Of a DNA stretch of 64,000 bases, positions 25,503-33,828 are shown piece after piece. A program made the position numbers and the translations under genes. The notes below the pieces were generated by a model that did no database searches, had not been told where the DNA came from, and saw nothing but the letters and a program-made list of their open reading frames with translations. How positions within the stretch are numbered: position 1 is the stretch's first letter; each line of letters starts with the position of its first letter. The DNA is from Pseudomonas azadiae (GTDB lineage Bacteria; Pseudomonadota; Gammaproteobacteria; Pseudomonadales; Pseudomonadaceae), in contig NZ_JAHSTY010000001.1 of NCBI RefSeq assembly GCF_019145355.1, positions 558,001-622,000 of the forward strand. The letters are read 5' to 3'.

Positions 25503-26507
25503 ATGAACAAGAAAAAGCCCGTCACCATCAGCGACATCGCCAAACGCGTCGGCATGACCACCATCACCGTGTCCCGTGCGCTGAGCAAACCCGACCTGGT
25601 CAAGCCCGCCACCCTGGCCCGCATCCTCGAAGTGGCCCGCGAGCTGGATTACGTGCCCAACGCCTTCGCGCGCGGGCTCAAGCGCAGTGAAAGCCTGATC
25701 ATCGGCGTGATCACCGCGTCCGTGGACAACCCGTTCTACAGCGAAATGATCAAGGCGATTTCCCGTGAGGCCAAGCAGCACGGCTACACCATCATGCTGG
25801 TGGACACCGACGAGCTGGAAGAACTGGAAAGCAAGGCGGTAGACACCCTGCTGGGCTACCGCGTGGCGGGGATCATCCTGTCGCCGGTCTCCGACGAGCC
25901 GAGCTACCAACCCGACTACCTGGAACGCCTGGGCAACGGCAAGACCCCGGTGGTACTGCTTGACCGCACGCTGCATGACAGCCCGTTCAGCCGCGTGGTG
26001 CTCGACAACTACCACAGCGGCATCCAGGCCGCGCATTACCTGTTGCGTCAGACACCCGATCTCAAGCGCCTGCTGGTGCTGACCGGGCCCGAGCACTCGC
26101 GCATCACCGTCGAGCGCCTCAAGGGCCTGCGCGAAGTGCTGGCCGAACACCCCCAGGTGCAGGTCGAAGTGCAGGCCGGCGACTACACGCTGATGCCGTC
26201 CTACCTGCATACCCTCGACTACCTCGCCGAGCACGCGGCGCCGGACGCGATCATGGGCTTCAACCAACTGATCACCCTCGGCGCGCTGCGCGCATTGCGC
26301 ATGCACAACATCCCCCACGACAGCCTGACCATCTGCGGCATCGACCGCCTGCCCTTCGCCGATATCTTCGGCGTGCCCATCGCCTGCGTGGCCCATGATG
26401 CGTCGCTGGCCGGCAGCAGTGCGGTGCGCCTGTTGCTTGACCGCCTGCAAGACCCGCACAAGCCACGGGACAAGGTGGTGATCGCCGGTCGCCTGGAAAA
26501 CGGCTAG
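25503..26507 (+). CDS. LacI-family repressor, probably of the adjacent polyol operon
   Basis: A 334-residue repressor with the LacI helix-turn-helix at 6-60 (TISDIAKRVGMTTITVSRAL, then LDYVPNAFARGLKR including the hinge) and a sugar-binding core (GVITASVDNPFYSEMIK, then GIILSPVSDEP). It converges on the polyol operon with stop codons overlapping by four bases. The operon promoter carries a classical LacI-type operator at 33493-33510, which is the best candidate target. The start at 25503 gives MNKKKPVTISDIA, the usual beginning. The inducer is unknown. Confidence 0.88.
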   Translation: MNKKKPVTISDIAKRVGMTTITVSRALSKPDLVKPATLARILEVARELDYVPNAFARGLKRSESLIIGVITASVDNPFYSEMIKAISREAKQHGYTIMLVDTDELEELESKAVDTLLGYRVAGIILSPVSDEPSYQPDYLERLGNGKTPVVLLDRTLHDSPFSRVVLDNYHSGIQAAHYLLRQTPDLKRLLVLTGPEHSRITVERLKGLREVLAEHPQVQVEVQAGDYTLMPSYLHTLDYLAEHAAPDAIMGFNQLITLGALRALRMHNIPHDSLTICGIDRLPFADIFGVPIACVAHDASLAGSSAVRLLLDRLQDPHKPRDKVVIAGRLENG

Positions 26508-27229
26508 CGGCTGGTGTAGCCGCCGTCGATGGGCAGGCTGACGCCGCTGATCATGCTGGCGGCGCGGCTCAGCAGGAACAGTACCGGCAAGGCGACTTCC
26601 ACGGTTTCGGCAAAACGCCCCAACGGTATGGCCGCCAGCGCCGGGTCGCGCTTGGACGGCTCGGACCAGGCCATAGCCGCCATCGGCGTCAGCGTGACCG
26701 TAGGGTTGACGCTGTTGACGCGAATTCCGAAGCGCCCCCATTCGGCGCATTGCACGCGGGTGATCGCATCCAGCGCCGCCTTGGACGCGCAGTAACCGAG
26801 GTGATCGTCCAGCGCCACCAGCGCGGCCTGGCTGGAGACGTTGACGATGCTGCCGGCGATCTGTGCCTTGATCATCTTGGTCGCCACTCGACTGGCGACT
26901 TGCGCGGCGGCGCGGGCGTTGACGTTCATCACCTGGTCGAACGCCTCGGCGCTGATCGCCGCCGCCGGCTCCAGCCGCGAAATGCCGGCGCAATTGACCA
27001 GGCCGTGCAACGGCGGCAGATCTTGCAGGGCTGTGTCGAGGGCGGCGCTGTCGGCGATGTCCAGGCACAGGGTATGGCAACCGAGCCGGGCCAGGGCCTG
27101 CGCGTCGCGGCCAAGGGCAAAGACCTCGGCGCCGCTGGCAATCAACTGCAGGGCGATTTCGCGGCCAATGCCGCTGCTGGCGCCGGTGACGAGGATGCGG
27201 TGGTGGGTGAAGTCAAAGGTTGCGTTCAT
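26504..27229 (-). CDS. short-chain dehydrogenase/reductase, L-xylulose reductase/polyol dehydrogenase-like
   Basis: A cytoplasmic NAD(P)-dependent SDR of 241 residues. It has the cofactor loop TGASSGIG at about 14-21, NCAG near 80, the catalytic Ser (NVSSQAAL) and the Tyr/Lys pair in YCASK. The end VNPTVTLTPMAAMAWSEP, IPLGRFAE and LPIDGGY is close to mammalian dicarbonyl/L-xylulose reductase and bacterial polyol dehydrogenases. It is the last gene of the polyol operon, behind the FGGY kinase and a REP pair. It probably interconverts a sugar alcohol and a ketose; which one is uncertain. Confidence 0.8.
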   Translation of the reverse strand: MNATFDFTHHRILVTGASSGIGREIALQLIASGAEVFALGRDAQALARLGCHTLCLDIADSAALDTALQDLPPLHGLVNCAGISRLEPAAAISAEAFDQVMNVNARAAAQVASRVATKMIKAQIAGSIVNVSSQAALVALDDHLGYCASKAALDAITRVQCAEWGRFGIRVNSVNPTVTLTPMAAMAWSEPSKRDPALAAIPLGRFAETVEVALPVLFLLSRAASMISGVSLPIDGGYTSR

Positions 27230-27259
27230 GAATAGATATCTCAAAAACAATGAAGATCC

Positions 27260-27352
27260 AATGTGGGAGCTGGCTTGCCTGCGATAGCGGTGGTTCAGCC
27301 AGCACATTTGCGACTGATACACCGCTATCGCAGGCAAGCCAGCTCCCACATT
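27260..27352. repeat. REP pair inside the polyol operon
   Basis: Arms beginning AATGTGGGAGCTGGCTTGCC and ending GGCAAGCCAGCTCCCACATT are exact complements over 33 bases, with the loop around 27293-27319. It lies between the FGGY kinase and the SDR gene, both on the minus strand, and could reduce expression of the last gene or protect the upstream message from exonucleases. Confidence 0.9.
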
Positions 27353-27369
27353 TTTCAGACCGTGGTGAA

Positions 27370-28896
27370 TCAGTGGGTTTGCAGGTTGTGCATGATCGGT
27401 TTCAAGGCGGGATACAGTTTCAGGTACTCGGCAAACGCCAGGTCATACGCCTCGACATGTTCCGCCTTCGGCTCAGCCCTCAACGCCAGCTGCACCCAGC
27501 CCTTCTCCATCGCGCCATCACTCACCAACCCCACCGTATGCGCCGCCAACAACGCCGCCCCCAACGCCGCCTCCACCTCCTGGACAATCGTGTACACCGG
27601 GTACCGCGTCACGTCCGCAATGATCTGCATCCACAGGTCCGAATGGCTCGCGCCGCCCACCACGATCAAACGCGGGTCCAGCGCGCCGCGGGTGCCGGCT
27701 TCGATGTTATGCCGCAGGGCAAAACTGACCCCTTCAAGCACGGCGCGGTACAGGTGAATACGGCTGTGATACAGGTTCAGCCCGACAAAACTGCCACTGG
27801 CGCGGTCATCCCACACCGGGCTGCGTTCGCCCATCAGGTACGGCAGGAACAGCAAGCCTTCGCTGCCCGCCGGGACGTTCATCGCGCTCTGTTCCAGCAG
27901 CACCAGGCTGTCCTGGCCGGATGCCTTGGCCTGTTGCTCCTCGGCCTGGCAGAACTGCTCGCGAAACCAGCTGACCGAAGCGCCGGCCGTGATCGCGCCG
28001 CCGAAGATGTACAGGTCGCGGTGGCCGTTGTAGACATGGGGCATGCTGACCAAGCCGTGATGGGCGTCCACTTGTTGGTTCAGGTAGCCCCAACACATGC
28101 TGGTGCCGATCATCGCCACATGGTTACCCGGCTGCGTAACGCCCGCCGCCAACGTGGCCATGGCCGCATCGACGCCGCCGGCCAGGATCGGCGTGCCGGC
28201 CTGCAGGCCCAGACGCAATGCCCAGTCTTGCAACAAGCCACCGACCACTTCACCGGAATACACCAGGCGTTCAGGCATCATCGCCTGCGGTATGCCCAGT
28301 GCATCGAGCATCTCGCCGGACCAGCCGCGCGCCTTCACGTCGTAGACACCGCCGATATTGCCGGCACTGCTATGGTCCACCGCGAGCTCACCCGTGAGGC
28401 ACCAGTTGATATAACTGTTGGGCGGCAGCAGGTAACGGGTGTGCGCCCACACCTGCGGCTGGTGCTGTTTGAGCCAGAGCATCTTGGTAAACCCGTAGTA
28501 GCTGTCCACCGAGTTGCCGGTGACCTCGAACAAGCGTTCAAGGTCCACCTGCTCGCGCACCCAGGCCACCTGTTCGCCGGCGCGGCGGTCCATCCAGATC
28601 AGGCACGGGTGCAGCGGTGTCATCTGCGCATCCACCGCAATCCCCGAGCCGCCATACAGGCTGCTGATGCACAGCGCCTTGACCTGGTGCGCCGCCACGC
28701 CGGCCTTGGCCATGCACTGCGACACACAGGCCTCGACGGCGTCCAGCCAGACCTGCGGCCATTGCTCGGCCCAGCGCACTTTCGGGGTATCCACGCGATA
28801 CCCCTGACTGTGCTGAGCGATGATCGCGCCTTGCGCATCGACCAGCAGCGCCTTGGTGCTCTGGGTCCCTATGTCGACACCCATCACGTAGTTCAT
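27370..28896 (-). CDS. FGGY-family carbohydrate kinase
   Basis: A cytoplasmic sugar kinase of 508 residues. It opens with the phosphate-binding MGVDIGTQSTKALLVD and has the FGGY N-terminal block WMDRRAGEQV (about 88-97) and the ATP-domain block LPYLMGERSPVWDDRASG. Near the end LIVVGGASHSDLWMQIIADV is the adenosine motif. FGGY kinases of this layout phosphorylate xylulose, erythrulose, erythritol and related compounds. The polyol dehydrogenase genes on both sides point to a ketose as substrate. It starts two bases after the stop of the Zn dehydrogenase, so translation is probably coupled. Confidence 0.85.
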   Translation of the reverse strand: MNYVMGVDIGTQSTKALLVDAQGAIIAQHSQGYRVDTPKVRWAEQWPQVWLDAVEACVSQCMAKAGVAAHQVKALCISSLYGGSGIAVDAQMTPLHPCLIWMDRRAGEQVAWVREQVDLERLFEVTGNSVDSYYGFTKMLWLKQHQPQVWAHTRYLLPPNSYINWCLTGELAVDHSSAGNIGGVYDVKARGWSGEMLDALGIPQAMMPERLVYSGEVVGGLLQDWALRLGLQAGTPILAGGVDAAMATLAAGVTQPGNHVAMIGTSMCWGYLNQQVDAHHGLVSMPHVYNGHRDLYIFGGAITAGASVSWFREQFCQAEEQQAKASGQDSLVLLEQSAMNVPAGSEGLLFLPYLMGERSPVWDDRASGSFVGLNLYHSRIHLYRAVLEGVSFALRHNIEAGTRGALDPRLIVVGGASHSDLWMQIIADVTRYPVYTIVQEVEAALGAALLAAHTVGLVSDGAMEKGWVQLALRAEPKAEHVEAYDLAFAEYLKLYPALKPIMHNLQTH

Positions 28897-28898
28897 CG

Positions 28899-29978
28899 TC
28901 AGGCCACCGGCTTCAACAGCACCTTGATCGACTTGGTCGAGTTGGCCAACTCGAACGCTTCGGCGTAATCATCCAGCGGGAAGTCATGGGTGACGATGCC
29001 TTTGGACGTCACCAAGCCGCGCTCGAACAGATCGATGGCGATCGGGTAGCAGTAAGGCCCGAGGTGGGCGCCGCGCACGTCCAGTTCCTTGCGGTCGCCG
29101 ATGATCGACCAGTCGACGCTGGTCTCGGCGCCGAACACGCTGAACTCGACGAAGCGCCCGAGCTTGCGGATCAGATCCAGGCCCTGGGTCACGCCGGCCG
29201 GCACGCCGGTGGTTTCGATGTACACGTCACAACCGTAGTTGTCGGTCAGGCCGTTGATGATCGCGCGGGCATTGTCGCGCGTCGGGTTGATCACCACGTC
29301 GGCGCCGAATTTTTTCGCCAGTTCCAGGCGCTCGTCGACCATGTCGATCACCACCAGTTTCTTCGGGGTTTTCAACGCAGCGACCTGGACCATGCACAAC
29401 CCGAGGGTGCCGGCACCGGCGATCACCACCACGTCGTCGAGCTGGACATCGCCGCGGTTGACCGTGTGGATCGAGCACGCCATGGGCTCCACCAGCGCCG
29501 AGTCTTCCAGCGACACCGATTCGGGAATCTTGTGCACGATGGCCGTCTTGGGAATGCGCATGTACTGCGCCATGCCGCCTTCGGCCACTTCACGCTGGAA
29601 GCCGAAGATGTTGTGCACTTCGCACATCCAGTACTTGCCGGATTTACAGAAGCGGCACTTGGCGCACGGCACGATCTGCTCGGCGATCACCTTGTCGCCC
29701 ACCGCGACCTCGAAGTGCTCTGCGGCGCCCTCGCCCACTTGCTCCACATAGCCAAAAAACTCGTGCCCCGGCACCACCGGCGCCTTGACCCACGGGTTGT
29801 CGCCGCCCCAGAACATCGCCGCGCCCGAATGGCACTTGCAGTCACTGGCGCAGATGCCACAGGCGGCGATGCGGATCACCAGTTCATTGGCGCGCGCCTG
29901 GGGTTTGCCGATGCGTTCCAGGCGATAGTCTTTGGGGCCGTGGCAGACGACGGCTTGCATTTGGGTGAGCTTGTCCAT
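28899..29978 (-). CDS. Zn-dependent medium-chain polyol dehydrogenase (erythritol/L-threitol dehydrogenase-like)
   Basis: A cytoplasmic NAD-linked dehydrogenase of 359 residues. The catalytic zinc ligands are visible in GICASDCKCHSG (Cys) and GHEFFGYV (His-Glu), and the structural zinc loop in CAKCRFCKSGKYWMC. The Rossmann loop is AGAGTLGLCMVQ. From memory its sequence resembles the mycobacterial erythritol/L-threitol dehydrogenase EltD, especially AEQIVPC, DWSIIGDRKELDV and GAHLGPYC. It would oxidise a C4 or C5 sugar alcohol brought in by the neighbouring ABC transporter to a ketose for the FGGY kinase. The precise substrate is inference. Confidence 0.82.
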   Translation of the reverse strand: MDKLTQMQAVVCHGPKDYRLERIGKPQARANELVIRIAACGICASDCKCHSGAAMFWGGDNPWVKAPVVPGHEFFGYVEQVGEGAAEHFEVAVGDKVIAEQIVPCAKCRFCKSGKYWMCEVHNIFGFQREVAEGGMAQYMRIPKTAIVHKIPESVSLEDSALVEPMACSIHTVNRGDVQLDDVVVIAGAGTLGLCMVQVAALKTPKKLVVIDMVDERLELAKKFGADVVINPTRDNARAIINGLTDNYGCDVYIETTGVPAGVTQGLDLIRKLGRFVEFSVFGAETSVDWSIIGDRKELDVRGAHLGPYCYPIAIDLFERGLVTSKGIVTHDFPLDDYAEAFELANSTKSIKVLLKPVA

Positions 29979-30002
29979 GATTTCTGACCTGTCTTGAGGA
30001 GT

Positions 30003-30995
30003 TTATTGATGGCGCTGACGGCTGATAAAGATCGCCAGCAAAATGATCCCGCCCTTGATGACGCTCTGGACGTAGGGCGATACGCCGAGCATGTTCAGCC
30101 CGTTGTTCAACACGCCCAGCAGCATGGCGCCGAGCAACGTGCCCACAATCACCCCGCGCCCGCCGGCAATCGACGCGCCGCCCAGCACCACGGCGGCAAT
30201 CGCATCCAGTTCGAACGACACGCCGGCATTCGGCTGGCCGCTCATCAGGCGTGAGGTTAATACCAGCCCGGCAATCGCCGCCGTGAGGCCGCTGATGCCG
30301 TACACCAGCAACTTGAAGCGCGCCGCCCGTACGCCGGACAAACGCACCGCTTCTTCATTGCCGCCGATGGCATAGATGTAACGGCCGATGCGCGTGTGTT
30401 GCAGCAGCACATAGGCGGCCAGGTAGGTGATCAGCATGATCAGGATCGGCACCTGGATGCCGAACAGGCTTTCGCGGCCAAAGAACGCAAACCAGTCCGG
30501 CAACCCGGAAATCGGGTAGCCGTCGGTGTACATCAGGCCCAGGCCCCGGGCGATGCCCATGGTCGCGAGGGTGACGATGATCGGCGGCATGTGCAGGTAG
30601 GCCACGAACAGGCCGTTGCCGATGCCGAAGGCCACGCCGACCAGCATCCCCACGCCAATCGCGAGGCCTGGCGGCAGGCCGGCGACCATCAAGCCGGCGG
30701 TGAGCGTGCCGGACAGCGCCATCACCGGCCCCACCGACAAATCGATGCCGCCAGTGAGAATCACGCAGGTCATGCCCACCGCGATAATTGCGTTGATCGA
30801 CACCTGGCGGGCGATGTTCGACAGGTTGCTGGCGGTGAGGAAGGTGTCGCTGGCGAGGATCATCACCAGCGTCACTACCACCAGCCCCACAAACGGATAA
30901 AACGCCGGCGAACGCAGCAGCCGCGCCAGGTTCAGGCGCAACCGGCTGCTGTCGCCGGTACTAATGGACGGATTCACTTGAGCCCCCTGTTGCAT
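30003..30995 (-). CDS. ribose-type ABC transporter permease
   Basis: An inner-membrane permease of 330 residues of the RbsC/AraH family with about 8-10 hydrophobic segments. Typical blocks are [43 protein letters not shown] and the C-terminal [21 protein letters not shown]. Its start overlaps the end of the ATPase gene by 35 bases (start 30995, ATPase stop at 30961); a GTG at 30977 is an alternative start. It forms the membrane channel of the polyol importer. Confidence 0.9.
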   Translation of the reverse strand: MQQGAQVNPSISTGDSSRLRLNLARLLRSPAFYPFVGLVVVTLVMILASDTFLTASNLSNIARQVSINAIIAVGMTCVILTGGIDLSVGPVMALSGTLTAGLMVAGLPPGLAIGVGMLVGVAFGIGNGLFVAYLHMPPIIVTLATMGIARGLGLMYTDGYPISGLPDWFAFFGRESLFGIQVPILIMLITYLAAYVLLQHTRIGRYIYAIGGNEEAVRLSGVRAARFKLLVYGISGLTAAIAGLVLTSRLMSGQPNAGVSFELDAIAAVVLGGASIAGGRGVIVGTLLGAMLLGVLNNGLNMLGVSPYVQSVIKGGIILLAIFISRQRHQ

Positions 30996-32469
30996 GGCGC
31001 ATGACCTCTTGAGGATTGACGGCGGACGCTTCCAGTACCTTAACGATGGCGCCCTTGTGAAACACCGCGACGCGGTCGCACATGCCGATGACTTCCGGCA
31101 ATTCGGAAGAAATCATGATGATTGCGTAGCCCTGTTCGGTGAGGCTGCGCATCAGCGCGTAGATCTGCGCCTTGGCGCCGACGTCGATGCCACGGGTGGG
31201 TTCGTCGAACACCAGCACGTCGCAGTGGTGGTTGATCCAGCGCGCGATCACGACCTTTTGCTGGTTGCCGCCGCTGAGGTTGAACACCCGGCTTTCGCTG
31301 CTCGGGGCTTTGATCGACAGTTGCTTCATCAGGCCCTCGACGCTTGCGCATTCGCGGCTTTTGTCGATCAGGCCCGCGGCGTTCTGGTATTTGGGCAGGT
31401 TGTTCAGCGAGATATTTTCACGAATGCTGAAGTCGGTGATCAGCCCTTCGCTCTTGCGGCTTTCCGGGAGCAGGCCGATGCCGTGGGCGAGCGCTTGCGC
31501 CGGGTCGTCGAGGGTGATTTTTTCGCCGCGCAGCCACACGTCTTTGCTCACCGACGGCAACGCGCCCATCATGCCCAGGGCCAGTTCGGTGCGGCCGGAG
31601 CCGACCAATCCGGCAAAGCCGAGGATCTCGCCCTTGTGCAGTTGGAAACTGTTGCGCGGGCCATTGCGCACCAGCTGGATGTGCTTGACCTCCAGCAGCA
31701 GCGGGCCGCGTTCGGTAGTGGGCTTGGGCGGAAAGCTGCATTCCAGGCGACGCCCGACCATCATCTCGACCAGGCGGTCGATGTCGCTGTCGGCCACCTC
31801 GGTGACGCCCACGTTGCCACCGTCGCGCAACACGCTGATGCGGTCGCACACCTGGAAAATCTCCTCCAGGTGATGGGAGATAAAAATCACCGCCACGCCC
31901 TGGCGCTTGAGCTCGCGCATGATCCCGAACAGCAGCTCGGCTTCGCTGGGCGTGAGGGTTGCGGTGGGTTCATCGAGCACCAGCAGGCGCGCATCCAGGG
32001 CCAGGGCCTTGGCGATTTCGACGAACTGCTGCTCGGCCACGCTCAGGTGCTTGACCGCACATTGCAGGTTAATGCTGACGCCCAGGCGCTTGAACAAGGC
32101 CTCGGAGGCCTCAACCATTTCGCGCTTACGCAACAGGCCGAAACGGTTGCTCAACTCGTGGCCGAGGAAGATGTTTTCCACCGCCGTGAGGTAGGGAATC
32201 AGGCTGAATTCCTGGAACACAATGCCGATGCCGGCCGCAATCGCGTCGCGGTAAGTCGAAAAGTGCTGCGCCTGGCCGTCGATCAGAATCCGGCCTTCGT
32301 CCTGATGCTCGACGCCGCCGAGGACTTTCATCAGGGTGGACTTGCCCGCGCCGTTTTCGCCGAGCAAGGCATGGATCTCGCCGCGCTCGACCTGCAGGTT
32401 GATGGACTTGAGCGCTTGTACGCCCGGGTAACGCTTACAGATGTTTTCCAGCTTCAGAAGACTGCTCAT
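30961..32469 (-). CDS. ribose-type ABC transporter ATP-binding protein (two nucleotide-binding domains)
   Basis: A 502-residue tandem ATPase of the RbsA type. Domain 1 has Walker [10 protein letters not shown], signature LSVAEQQ and Walker [10 protein letters not shown]; domain 2 has the degenerate Walker [10 protein letters not shown], signature LSGGNQQKV and Walker [11 protein letters not shown], as usual for this family. It energises uptake together with the permease and the binding protein on either side. The start at 32469 ([16 protein letters not shown]) follows GAGG; the longer frame from 32502 has no support. Confidence 0.93.
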   Translation of the reverse strand: MSSLLKLENICKRYPGVQALKSINLQVERGEIHALLGENGAGKSTLMKVLGGVEHQDEGRILIDGQAQHFSTYRDAIAAGIGIVFQEFSLIPYLTAVENIFLGHELSNRFGLLRKREMVEASEALFKRLGVSINLQCAVKHLSVAEQQFVEIAKALALDARLLVLDEPTATLTPSEAELLFGIMRELKRQGVAVIFISHHLEEIFQVCDRISVLRDGGNVGVTEVADSDIDRLVEMMVGRRLECSFPPKPTTERGPLLLEVKHIQLVRNGPRNSFQLHKGEILGFAGLVGSGRTELALGMMGALPSVSKDVWLRGEKITLDDPAQALAHGIGLLPESRKSEGLITDFSIRENISLNNLPKYQNAAGLIDKSRECASVEGLMKQLSIKAPSSESRVFNLSGGNQQKVVIARWINHHCDVLVFDEPTRGIDVGAKAQIYALMRSLTEQGYAIIMISSELPEVIGMCDRVAVFHKGAIVKVLEASAVNPQEVMRHATGGSSESVH

Positions 32470-32532
32470 GCCGCCGACCTCGTATTCAGAAGGAAACCTC
32501 AAGCCCCACGGGTTGCGTGGGACCTGGGTGAC

Positions 32533-33456
32533 TTACCAGCTGAAATCCTTGGCCTTGGCCTGGTCGATCAGGGTGATGTCCACCGGAACCGTGGCCGGCA
32601 CCTGCGCGCCCCACTTCTTGGCCAGGGCGATGCCGAGGGCGAGGCGGATCTGATCGCGCGGGTATTGCGCCGAGGTGGCGATGAACTTGCTGCCGGGCTT
32701 CTGGATCGCCTTGATCGCTTCCGGCGCGCCGTCGACGCTGACCAGTTTCACGTCCATGCCACTGGCCTCGATGGCGGACAATGCGCCGAGCGAGCCGTTG
32801 TCATTCACGCTGAAAATGCCCTTGAGGGTGGGCTGGGCCTGCAGCATGTTCTCGGTAACGGTCAGCGCCTGGTCACGTTCCTGCTTGCCGTTCTGGATGC
32901 TGACAATCTTCATGTCCGGATGCTTGGCCACCGCCTCTTTGCAACCGCGCACGCGCTCCAGGATCGGCACCACGGCGATGCCGTCGAGGATCGCGATATT
33001 GCCTTTGCCGCCGATGTTCTTGGCCAGGTATTCACAGGCCTGGAAGCCGGCGTCGAAGTTTTTCGAACCGACAAAGGAGTCCAGCGGCCCTTCCGCCTGG
33101 GCATCTACCGCCACCACCACCACACCGGCGGCGTGGGCGGATTTGACGGCCGACTGCACACCCACCGAATCGGTGGGGTTGATCAGCAGGATATCGATGC
33201 CTTTTTGCAGCATGTCTTCGACGTCACTGACCTGCTTGGACACGTCATGACGGGCGTCGGTGATGATCAATGTCGCGCCGATGGTCGCCCCGGCTTCTTC
33301 CAGGGCGTTTTTCATGGTGACGAAATAGGGGTTGTTGATTTCCTGGAAGGAGGCGCCGATGCGGATCGGCTTGGCAGCCTCGGCAAAAGCGGGAGCAGCG
33401 GTGCCGAGGGTGATGCTTACAGCCAATAAACACAGGGTTTTCGAGAGCATTTTCAT
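32533..33456 (-). CDS. ribose-type ABC transporter periplasmic substrate-binding protein
   Basis: A 307-residue periplasmic binding protein with a signal peptide (MKMLSKTLCLLAVSITLGTA, cleavage after PAFA near residue 25). The fold blocks IRIGASFQEINNPYFVTMKNAL, IDILLINPTDSVGVQSAV and GIFSVNDNGSLGAL are typical of RbsB-like proteins that bind sugars or polyols. It is the first gene of the operon that runs through the ATPase, permease, Zn dehydrogenase, kinase and SDR. Upstream lie an A-rich Hfq/Crc-like tract and a LacI operator. Confidence 0.92.
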   Translation of the reverse strand: MKMLSKTLCLLAVSITLGTAAPAFAEAAKPIRIGASFQEINNPYFVTMKNALEEAGATIGATLIITDARHDVSKQVSDVEDMLQKGIDILLINPTDSVGVQSAVKSAHAAGVVVVAVDAQAEGPLDSFVGSKNFDAGFQACEYLAKNIGGKGNIAILDGIAVVPILERVRGCKEAVAKHPDMKIVSIQNGKQERDQALTVTENMLQAQPTLKGIFSVNDNGSLGALSAIEASGMDVKLVSVDGAPEAIKAIQKPGSKFIATSAQYPRDQIRLALGIALAKKWGAQVPATVPVDITLIDQAKAKDFSW

Positions 33457-33462
33457 GGCGTG

Positions 33463-33486
33463 GTTCTCTGTTTTGTTTTTATTTTT
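33463..33486 (-). promoter_or_regulatory. A-rich Hfq/Crc-like (AAnAAnAA) tract before the polyol binding-protein gene
   Basis: On the minus strand the leader reads TAAAAATAAAAACAAAAC followed by AGAGAACC and the start codon. This contains overlapping AAnAAnAA motifs, the known target of Hfq with Crc in Pseudomonas catabolite repression, placed next to the ribosome binding site as in verified targets. Confidence 0.55.
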
Positions 33487-33492
33487 AGAGCA

Positions 33493-33510
33493 AATGTTAT
33501 CGTTAACATT
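33493..33510. promoter_or_regulatory. LacI-family operator of the polyol operon
   Basis: AATGTTATCGTTAACATT is a near-perfect palindrome around a central CG, the typical form of LacI/GalR-family operators. It lies 37 bases upstream of the binding-protein start and next to a CTGACA -35-like box on the minus strand, so bound repressor would block the promoter. Confidence 0.75.
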
Positions 33511-33595
33511 TTGTCAGAAGCTAGCAAGGAAATGAGGGCTGCGCAAGGGGCCATTGGTCAGTCTAGGTACGAAGGGAGGGGCTTGCCCCCGATGA

Positions 33596-33749
33596 GCATA
33601 GGTATCTACACATCTTCGTAGTGAGCGGGCTTGTCCCGCGCTGGGTGGCGAAGCCGCCCCAAACCAGGCGACCGGATTCTACCTGAAGCTCGGCGATGCC
33701 TTTATTGGGGCGGCTTCGCCACCCAGCGCGGGACAAGCCCGCTCACTAC
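33596..33749. repeat. GTAG-type REP pair with adjoining 17-mer
   Basis: Arms starting GTAGTGAGCGGGCTTGTCCC (33618) and ending in GCTCACTAC (33749) fold back on each other through GCGCTGGGTGGCGAAGCCGC and its complement. An exact reverse copy of TGTGTAGATACCTATGC precedes it at 33596-33612. It belongs to the same family as the elements beside the RAYT gene. Confidence 0.88.
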
Positions 33750-33777
33750 AGGGATACTTTTCAGTCGTTCAAGAAGC

Positions 33778-33813
33778 AAAAAGGGGACAGCCCTGCCAGG
33801 CTGCCCCCCTTTT
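33778..33813 (-). terminator. Rho-independent terminator of the secreted PPC-domain protein gene
   Basis: On the minus strand GGGGGGCAGCC pairs with GGCTGTCCCC around a TGGCAG loop and is followed by a run of five T. It lies 16 bases after the stop of the gene at 33829. The A-rich opposite flank makes it potentially bidirectional. Confidence 0.85.
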
Positions 33814-33828
33814 ATTTACACCGCTGAT

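Noticed and set aside
27250..28968. 572-codon plus-strand ORF
   Set aside because: Antisense shadow of the FGGY kinase; its composition (many His, Gln, Arg) is typical of such shadows.
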